From positions 1 to 64,000 of the forward strand of contig CAJVPJ010000012.1 in the NCBI GenBank assembly GCA_910592205.1: a DNA stretch of 64,000 nt, read 5' to 3'. The position numbers and the translations under genes were made by a program. Under the pieces are notes generated by a model. That model was not told the DNA's origin. It saw only the letters and a list, made by a program, of their open reading frames with translations, and did not search any database. This DNA comes from Paraglomus occultum. Lineage: Eukaryota > Glomeromycota > Glomeromycetes > Paraglomerales > Paraglomeraceae. Within the stretch, counting starts at the first letter, position 1. Each line of letters begins with the position of its first letter. Positions 56,670-64,000 of this stretch are shown here, in pieces.

Positions 56670-57849
56670 TGTGCCTCCGCCAATAAAAACATCTATTAGA
56701 CTACGTCTCCTATCGGTTCATTTTCTGCATATTAATATGTGTGTATAAGAAGAGTAATTTGAATATGAATGTCTTCTCCGGAGGTGAGCGTCGATTGACC
56801 GTCGATTGACCGTCGGGCCCAAACATTATTTTGTGGAGATAGAATTCTCCTGCTGTCTATTTAATACGTTACGATAGTCCGTCGAAAAATCATTAAAATG
56901 TCGAAATACCCCCCTGATGTATACTTGGTTTTGGATACACAGATGTTAATGCCGTGTGACCGAGATGAGAATAGATAGAGAGATGAGGAGAGGAGGGTGA
57001 AAAAAACTATTAGGTGATAACCGGAGCAATTGCCAAATGAGTAGATATACTTGACCGTATAAATGTCTTGGTGCCCTTGATGGGCGTAACGATACGGAGC
57101 ATTTTTGATCTAACTGCCAATTCGGTGTCAATGGGATAATTGGATACAATAAACAAAGAGATTTACAATAACTGTATGAATATCAATTCTTCAAAAAAAC
57201 CCGACAAACAAAACCAGATATATATTATTCTGGTTTCTTTGACAAGAATGTTATGGATTCGATTGTAAGTTATCTCCGTATCATGAATAAACATATGATT
57301 ATCATTAGTCTACTGCGTCTCGATGATGGCTGAGCTTGTCACGTGAAGTATAACTCTATCAACAAATGCGCCATCTCAAAAAGTTGAAAAACTATTTCCA
57401 TGGCTGAGCACGGAACGGGGCAATATGCACTCAACACTTACGTTACACACAATTCTGGTAACCAAAAAATCTAAAAGAAAGGAAGTCATTCAAAAAAATG
57501 CTTAAATTGGGCAATTACCACAAATACAAGAATTCTGGTTGCTAATGTTGTGAATTATTGCCAAAAAAGTTGCCGTTCTTATTTTGTTGTCATCAACAAG
57601 CATATACGTTTATTTCGGGTTAATTCGTCAACAATAGTATTAATATAATCAGATATTATTATTTGTGGCAATTCGAGGGAAACATGACAGCACTTCATAT
57701 GCTAAACGCACAGTGATTCTAAACAAATCGATCTATTAATATTGAAAATACGACACTATGATGTATCATGATGACATTCTATTTTTGTGGGACAGCCTTG
57801 GCTCATGCATATAACCTATTAACTGACTTCCATTGTATTTTTAAAGAAA
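56670..57849. other. Intergenic, no gene seen
   Basis: AT-rich with no supported gene. A short tandem duplication of gtcgattgacc occurs at about 56788-56812. Nothing else is seen. Confidence 0.45.
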
Positions 57850-58000
57850 TATTGATATGAACTTAATCCATCATGGAACCAATGTATCAGAGAAAAAATT
57901 GCTCCATATATTTTTAAAAATGTACGGCAATAAAATGTCCCGGTGAATATCCGGATAAAGAAAAGAACACTTGTGAAAATTTAGGAAACATAAAAAATCA
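57850..58000. repeat. Dispersed repeat, copy A
   Basis: About 150 bp similar to 59495-59660. Shared words include atatgaac, atccaYcatgRaaccaa, agaaaaaattgcKccatayR and tttttaaa, in the same order, and then gaatatcYRgat. There are small insertions between blocks. No open frame. It looks like an old interspersed element. Confidence 0.6.
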
Positions 58001-58135
58001 ATAATACTGAATAGACATAACATCAACACAGACGTGGTAGAACGTTCAGTAATTGGTCTTGGAACTTAGCTCTTTCAATCGAGGCTTGGTTAATCTCCCT
58101 CCTGCTTAAATCGCTAACAGTTAACAATCTTACTT

Positions 58136-58883
58136 TTGGCTTTAACAGGTTCTCGATTGCTAATTATGCTGCAGTTATTCTTCTATCCTAAATCGGTGAG
58201 ATCAATTCCGATAGTCGGTAGACTTGTAAATACAACAAAGAAAACGCGTCTGTTAAAACAATCGCATTGGCCAATTACGAGTATTTGCTCAGTGGTTTCG
58301 AAACCCTCGGTTTATACGACTGCAGAATCGGTGGAACAGCCAGGGATAATTAATGTGTATATCACTATTATATGAATAATAGCGCAAGTGTTGAGTGAAA
58401 TTTACAGAGTTTCAAACTATAAGCTAAAGGTGAGTTGATGATGGTATGTTGAGCTAGCAAGATTTTCATCGCTTGCACACACGTTTTATCGTTTCGCTGA
58501 CTAAACTATCTAATGATATATAATACTTTAAATATTATTTGAATGAATTAGATTACAGTAGCGGTGCATTTCGCGCAGTTGTCGGGTACTAAAGCGGTTT
58601 ATTTGTGCAATACTAATACTGATACGTATATTAACCGGTATCCAAATATGGATTGTATTACTCACATCAGGTGCAAGCGCAGAGAATGTGGAGGAATACT
58701 ACCCCATTTCCTTTGCCGCATAAATTCAACGGCAATGCAATGCTAATGCGGTGGGCCCCAACGGCTGCAAAGAAAGAGAGTTCTGCAGAAATGAAGAAGG
58801 CCAATTATCTGAGCAGTAGAGAACAGGCAGATATCGCCTGCATAAACCGCTCGTTGGTCAGCAGCAAGCGTTCGGAAACTTGA
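58136..58883 (+). pseudogene. Decayed coding-like stretch, family unknown
   Basis: In + frames about 58145-58340 reads FSIANYAAVILLS and later TIALANYEYLLSGFETLGLY with stops and frame changes between. 58653-58883 ends KKESSAEMKKANYLSSREQ, then ADIACINRSLVSSKRSET. The composition is protein-like but no family is recognised and no complete frame exists. It may be a degraded gene. Confidence 0.3.
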
Positions 58884-59494
58884 ATTCCGCAAGTAAATTA
58901 TTAATACGAATAGTGATAGGCATTTATTGATGATACCATGCTCGTTATTACTTGTGGCGGCGGTTAAGTCACGTTAACGAGAATGCTGATCTTTGAACAT
59001 GAAAAAATTATAGTGATACGGTTTGAATATCATGTAACTTAATTATTTATTGCGAAGAAATTGGTACGGGGGAACATTAGGATTGGTGTGGCTATAGAAG
59101 AGTTGAGTTGAATTAGAAATAATGTTATTGTTATGGTGCATGGCACTATGATAAACAATGAAAAATATACACGCAAAATATCCAAGAACCTTTGACAATA
59201 AGTTCTATTCATTTATATTCAGAACAATAAAATTCAATGCAGACAATGTAAAACAGCTCGTTTGGGGTATGCTGCAATAAAACCAGGCAAAGTGAACATT
59301 TGACTATGTGAGGAGTTAAAATTGCTAGTGTGGCTGATTTTTTTAACTTTGATTTAGTATGTCTGATAAATTCAATTGCATTTTTTAAATCCGTATTATA
59401 GTAATCTGGTATCAAACATAAAATTGGTGAGGTAAACGTTTTATTATAATAGCAGTAATATATTTCATATAGTTTATCACTATATAAAAATATA
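58884..59494. other. Intergenic, with a possible dispersed-repeat fragment
   Basis: No gene. 59263-59320 resembles 20231-20290 (gctgcaataaaa, gtgaacatt, tatgtgagg). Otherwise nothing is seen. Confidence 0.4.
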
Positions 59495-59660
59495 AATATG
59501 AACTAATTTGCATTAAATCCACCATGAAACCAAAGAATTACAGCATATTAAAAAAGAACAAGGAGAAAAAATTGCGCCATACGTTTTTAAATCAATGACA
59601 CCCAAACTCTCCAAGAATATCTAGATGACGAAAACTTACTTATAAAAATTTAAATTACTT
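59495..59660. repeat. Dispersed repeat, copy B
   Basis: About 165 bp related to 57850-58000 (same word order; see that entry). It ends just before the 3' end of the decayed coiled-coil gene at 59663. Confidence 0.6.
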
Positions 59661-59662
59661 CT

Positions 59663-61079
59663 TTACTTTGAATCAAGGTCAGCTCTTACTTCAATTTGAG
59701 CAATGCGTGGTGTTTGCTGTTTTCTCAAAAATTCAACTTCACTTTCAAGTCTTTGAATTTTATCTAACAATTCTTGCCTTTGCTTGTTATTATTATGTCA
59801 GTCTTTTGAAACGTCTAAGGCATTCAAATGAGAACCAATTTCTTCCTTGGCACTGTCTAATTTATACAGTGTGTAACGAAAAAAACCGCCTTCCGAAAAT
59901 TGAACATATTTTGTAAAAAAAAAAAACAAGGGTGCGTGTTGTTATTGATGACAAACGCGTCTTTATGTTTGATTACTCCCCATGTTAGTAAACGTATTCA
60001 AGTAATAATTATCGTAATTAGTCCCGTTGTTCTCCTCCTTGTCCTTTGCAACCATGGAGAGACTTGAAGTTCAACGACAAACAATTATCATTATTGGCTT
60101 AATGGCGTCCAATTCCTAAATGAAAGACCAATATTCCTTATCACAACGAAACCATGTGGTATATGGTCAAGAATAACGTTGAAACATGGATGCTAAAAAA
60201 TAAAACAATTTATGACCGAAGAATGGACGCAATTCCAGAAACGACTGTACAAAATTAATTTCATCGATGAGAAATGAGGTGTGAGCTTGTTTTGCAGAAA
60301 AATGGCGATAGAATTTTGTATTGAAAATTTTACCTGCAATAAAGTTGCATTATAAGCTTTTAAAAAATAAAATAATTGAATTGTTTAAAAATTTTGCATG
60401 ACCATTGAGTTATGGTATATTTTATGATAGCGGTTTTTTTCGTTACACACTGTAATTGTAATTTTATACCTTCCCCAATCTACCAACATAACTTTGTCCC
60501 ATTATCTCAGCAACTGAAAGGGTTTTAATTGGTTTACTTTTCTTAAATCACAAAAGCAATTTACCCTGTTTCTCATAGCTCGACCACAATCATTACAGTG
60601 TGGCATGGTGCCATTATCAAGATCTCCTTTACTATTACATTCAACACGAATATAGGTAAATGTCATTAGATATAGAGCCACTAGTTTTGGTATTGTAAGC
60701 TACCATTTCATGAGTGGCAATTGAGTTTTTATTACCCTCAAAAGAACAGAAATTACAGTGCCAACTATCTCCTCTTCTCAACTGACTGACTTGATATTCT
60801 AATTTCATGTTACTTGCTCTTTTGTAATATATATGCATTAAACTTCTCCTTAACTATTTTCTTAGTTTGGTTCACTTTACTCTTTATCTTACTAGCAAAC
60901 AGTTTTAATTTATCAGTTTTTTTTTTGTAAGACTGGTAATTCTTGAAGTCATTTATATGATTTGGAAGAAGCTTCTGAAAGGACAAAATTACTAGAAAAT
61001 TTCGTGGCATGACAAAACTATGTGGCATTTTCTTTGCTTTTATAGTCTCGGCAAACAAACTATAATTTTGGGTTCTCAT
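59663..61079 (-). pseudogene. Zinc-finger/coiled-coil gene split by a Tc1/mariner-like insertion
   Basis: Minus-strand coding-like segments appear in order. 61079-60810 is lysine-rich (KKTDKLKLFASKIKSKVNQ). 60838-60700 has LRRGDSWHCNFCSFEGNKNS. 60660-60560 has VECNSKGDLDNGTMPHCNDC, then GRAMRNR at a gtaaat donor. After the 586-bp element, 59865-59663 has YKLDSAKEEIGSHLNALDVS, a tga, then KQRQELLDKIQRLESEVEFL and RIAQIEVRADLDSK with a stop. Cys pairs suggest a zinc-binding module followed by a coiled coil. The TA-flanked element separates the zinc and coiled-coil parts and an internal stop is present, so the gene is probably dead. Family not recognised. The element could instead sit in an intron, and the tga could too. 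Confidence 0.5.
59867..60452. mobile_element. Tc1/mariner-like element, 586 bp, TA target duplication
   Basis: The ends are perfect inverted repeats for about 23 bp: left cagtgtgtaacgaaaaaaac, right end the reverse complement of the same sequence, both continuing cgc. TA flanks both sides (59865-59866 and 60453-60454). At 586 bp it is too short for an intact transposase. The interior has + frames with stops (for example NETMWYMVKNNVETWMLKN at about 60145-60200) that may be a transposase remnant. The near-perfect ends suggest fairly recent movement. Confidence 0.9.
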
Positions 61080-61418
61080 CTGCCTCTTCTCGCTCCATTA
61101 GTACTTCGTCAACTAATTCCTCTATCTTATTTGCTTGTTCTTTTGATTTGCTTATTTACAGTAACGTGCACAAGTATCCTACCGGTTATAATTCAGGACA
61201 GGAATAATCAAACGCTTTAACCCTGATTATGTGTAAAATTTCAGATCGATCGGATGCCTACAGCAAATTTTACAAACATCTATCTGAACCATCAAAAACA
61301 TATGAAATCATATAAACCCGTATGACGCTTATTAGGGACATAAACTTTAAAAACCCATATCTCCACATGTTGCAATCGATTTATATAATTTTTTTTGTGC
61401 TGTTTGCTAAATTGTCTC
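61080..61418. other. Spacer between the split gene and the second TA element
   Basis: No supported gene. A 66-codon + frame overlaps the upstream end of the minus-strand pseudogene and is taken as its shadow. Confidence 0.4.
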
Positions 61419-61420
61419 TA

Positions 61421-61976
61421 CAGTCATACCTCTTTTAAATTCCCACCCTTTAATATCCCAACCTCAGATATATCCCACCTGCGAAGCGGGACGGATTTCC
61501 TCTATTGTATTTCCATATAAATTTACCTCATTAGTGTCCCTTCAGATATATCCCTATCCCTGATATTTTTGCCGTCCCAAATTCCCATATCGTATAATAA
61601 TATATTATTATCATACGTCGGTTATATCCCCTATTTACTGTTGCACCTAATTTACTATTATTATTATTGTTATGAGAGTATTACTATTACTACTATTACA
61701 CGAACTGTCATGTTATTTCTATTTTTACGTCCTGTACAACTTTTCCTCGTTGTTAAAAAATATCAAACCGTGCTGAAAACGATCAAGTCATCTTTAACTT
61801 TAGCAAACCAACGACATTTAAGCAAGAGCATAGTTTTTCAAATATATGTAAAGGCTAAACGCCAAACTTCATTAACCGAATTTATTAACCAATAAAATTG
61901 CATATTAAATGAATACCTCATTTATATCCCCAAAAACTCCTCGTCCCAAAGTGGGGATATAAAAGAGGTATGACTG
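61421..61976. mobile_element. Pogo/Tc1-mariner-like non-autonomous element, 556 bp
   Basis: Left end cagtcatacctcttttaaat; the right end, reverse-complemented, starts cagtcatacctcttttatat. The match continues with tccc/cac words. TA flanks both ends (61419-61420 and 61977-61978). The CAGT-start and TA duplication fit pogo/Tigger-like members of Tc1/mariner. The interior holds a 108-codon + frame (61569-61895) ending KRQTSLTEFINQ, which resembles the short C-terminal tail of some pogo transposases, so this may be an internally deleted copy. Confidence 0.88.
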
Positions 61977-62639
61977 TAATTATTTGCAATCAGTTACGCA
62001 GTAATTCGTTTATTAGGAAGAGCTTGAAGCGTTTCACCAAAATTTTCTCTCGGAACTATTTTCGAGCAACCACTGTTGCAACCTAGTTCCAAGAAACGTA
62101 TAGCTTTTCCATATTCAGCAGAACTGCTGTAATTATCATTCATATATGTATATATATATACACGGATAATCCTATATATATATTTTATCAGTTTAGCTTT
62201 TTATACTCTTTTGTTAAGACTTTCTAAACTGCAGTTTTTGTGTTAAAACTTGCTATCCGAAATAGCCAATTAATGTCGCAAAGCGAAGAGATCAATAAAC
62301 GGTGCATATTGCACATAACATCAAGGCTTAGAAAGAAATCTGTTGCCTAAAAACAGATGCTAATGAAGAGTCTGCCTGGTAGCACTTGTTCAATGCTTCG
62401 TAAATGTCACAAGACTGCAGTTCAGATGGTCACAGACGATCAATCGCGTTTAATAACTTGTGCACGTAAATGTATTTTCAAGCTTCTCGCTGTGAACACT
62501 ATATCCAGAAAATGTCAGATGTACACTTGAACCATGCTGGTATGTTGCATCAAATTTTCGTTTTTACTTGACATAGTTTTATAATTGTATATTATTATTT
62601 AGATGCATCTGAACGGTACTTTATGTCAACTCCTGTAAA
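61977..62639. other. Intergenic, no gene seen
   Basis: AT-rich; a short TA-rich palindromic stretch lies near 62145-62165. No supported gene. Confidence 0.45.
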
Positions 62640-63024
62640 AGAATGGTCTTATCCTGGATATCTCGAAGCTATGCAGCCTCACTTCAACGTTCTAAACTGG
62701 AGTCACTAAAATCAGTATGGAAGAGGTGGATTAATGAACAATTGAAGGAAAAAGGACACGATGAGGAGAGAAGCAAAGCTGCATCGGATTTAATAAATAA
62801 GGTCTGTGAACATAATATAGGCAATTAGTCACAAAATTGCGCTACTGTATATCACGCAGGAGCAGGTAACGTCCTCGGTGCAATGTGTATCAAGCGTCAG
62901 TAATCAAAACATATCTTGAAATCGGTTATTGTAATAGTAATTACTCCTTATTTTTCTTAGAAAGAAAGTTCAAATGTCGTCACCTTTTTTTGAAAAGAGG
63001 AGATTAACAAACGACAGCAGGTAT
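62640..63024 (+). other. Candidate spliced coding segment, family unknown
   Basis: 62643-62800 reads SKLESLKSVWKRWINEQLKE, then GHDEERSKAASDLINK at a gtctgt donor, a helical, charged and clearly protein-like sequence. Further on, after ttttcttag at about 62961, KESSNVVTFFEKRRLTNDSR ends at a gtatgt donor (about 63021). These could be exons of one small gene. Upstream, about 62600-62690 in another frame reads STPVKEWSYPGYLEAMQPHF. I could not join all pieces with confidence. It may also be a decayed gene. Confidence 0.35.
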
Positions 63025-64000
63025 GTAATAAACTGGTCATTTTCCAATTATGAACCCTTTTAATAAATTCATATAGTGGTTGTTAAATAGATCACTACAA
63101 ACGTCGATATACAATTGAGTACATATGCGCTGCCAATGTAACCATAATTTCAGTTGCAATAAGTGTGTCATTTCAAACAAGTGAAGAGGTTTGAAGCTTT
63201 ACAATGATTTGCTGGTTATCTGCTGCATCAGCCAACCAGAGGTATGTCCCAGGGAGTCTCATCATATATTGAAGTAATGGAATGTCCTTCATAATATTAA
63301 ATACGGGGAAACCAGCCATTTTAATTTGACACCTCCTATGATTTGCTTGTTTCATCCTCATAGTATTGTTCCAAATTTTGCATGCAGTTATTAAGGACTT
63401 GAAGTATGCAGACTGCATATTAATATATGATAGTTTCAGATCATAACTGCCCTATCATATGGAACAATCTTTGTGAGCCAACACAAGATTATCAGAAAAT
63501 ACACCACCACAGATTGATAGGCATGTGCCGAATAGTACAATAAAACCAGAGTTAGAAATCAGTAAGATAAATAAACAATTTGACAATGTAGCCATTATAA
63601 ATTTACATTAACATCAATATTGAGAAAAATCCAAGTGGTTTGCACAAATATTTTATATTTTAGTATTAAAATGTCCGTAAACTTATTTGCTTCTGGAATC
63701 ATAATCAAGCATTGTGTCATGTTCATCATGACTTATTATTATGCCAGATGCTTTGCAAAAGAATTGCTTAGCACTCAGTTATTTTGTCAAAAAATAGAAT
63801 TGTGGATGTTAAACACTATATTAATACGAGTCAAAAAAAACACATGACTGTAAATGTGCAACAGTTATTATTATGCCTTTTTTACTATTCCCAATCTCAT
63901 ATCAATATAGTAAAAAGATGAATAAACGCGGTTTGTTCCTTTAACAAAGTCTGATAAATAAAACTGTGCTAATTTAAATAATGAAAAATCTAATGTTAAT
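63025..64000. other. Window end, no gene seen
   Basis: Short frames on both strands (63173-63418 -, 63620-63847 +) without recognisable domains. Nothing else can be supported. Confidence 0.4.

Overview
This is eukaryotic DNA, almost certainly fungal. It is AT-rich, carries many short GT-AG introns, and encodes fungal housekeeping proteins (Dnm1-type dynamin, Cho1-type phosphatidylserine synthase, PI-PLC, a Cyk3-like SH3/transglutaminase protein). Two TKL-type kinases, one with C-terminal Sel1 repeats, point to Mucoromycota and most likely an arbuscular mycorrhizal fungus (Glomeromycotina). The kinase and Sel1 content is the main reason for that placement; the species cannot be told from the window. 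Gene models were assembled by joining reading frames across consensus splice sites that keep phase, so exon edges are predictions.

Layout: 1-2490 is repeat-rich decayed sequence. 2491-5782 (-) is a dynamin of the Dnm1 class with a predicted 10-nt micro-exon. 6074-7935 (+) is an FBXO9/Hrt3-type F-box protein. 8532-9425 (+) is a RING protein with SUMO-interaction-like motifs, and it faces an Arb2/FAM172A-type protein at 9913-13129 (-) whose tail carries two tandem-repeat arrays. 13933-15077 (-) is a broken Fanzor/TnpB-like RNA-guided nuclease gene. 15792-16190 (+) is a broken glucosamine-6-phosphate N-acetyltransferase, followed by a 220-bp MITE. 17486-19941 (+) is the Cyk3-like protein. 20712-23755 holds a Sel1 fragment and a partial PX-domain protein. 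About 4.6 kb of gene-poor sequence follows.

The second half is denser. 28776-31104 (-) fuses four KR-F repeats and a disordered region to a tyrosine-recombinase-like domain. 31446-32911 (-) is a TKL kinase. 35431-39287 (+) is a delta-type PI-PLC. 39493-40346 (+) is phosphatidylserine synthase with a GC-AG intron. 40702-42609 (-) is a SUN-domain protein. 44468-46882 (+) is a kinase-Sel1 fusion. 47624-48860 (+) is a rhodanese/methyltransferase fusion. 51665-53554 (-) is a coiled-coil FYVE protein. From 53.6 kb to the end the window is gene-poor and holds two TA-flanked Tc1/mariner-like elements, one of which cuts a decayed zinc-finger/coiled-coil gene.

The genes do not form a pathway. Several act in membrane and lipid biology (Dnm1, PLC, PS synthase, PX, FYVE) and several look like ubiquitin/SUMO or signalling parts. 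The most unusual items are the Fanzor relic, the recombinase-like fusion, and the repeat-bearing Arb2 protein.
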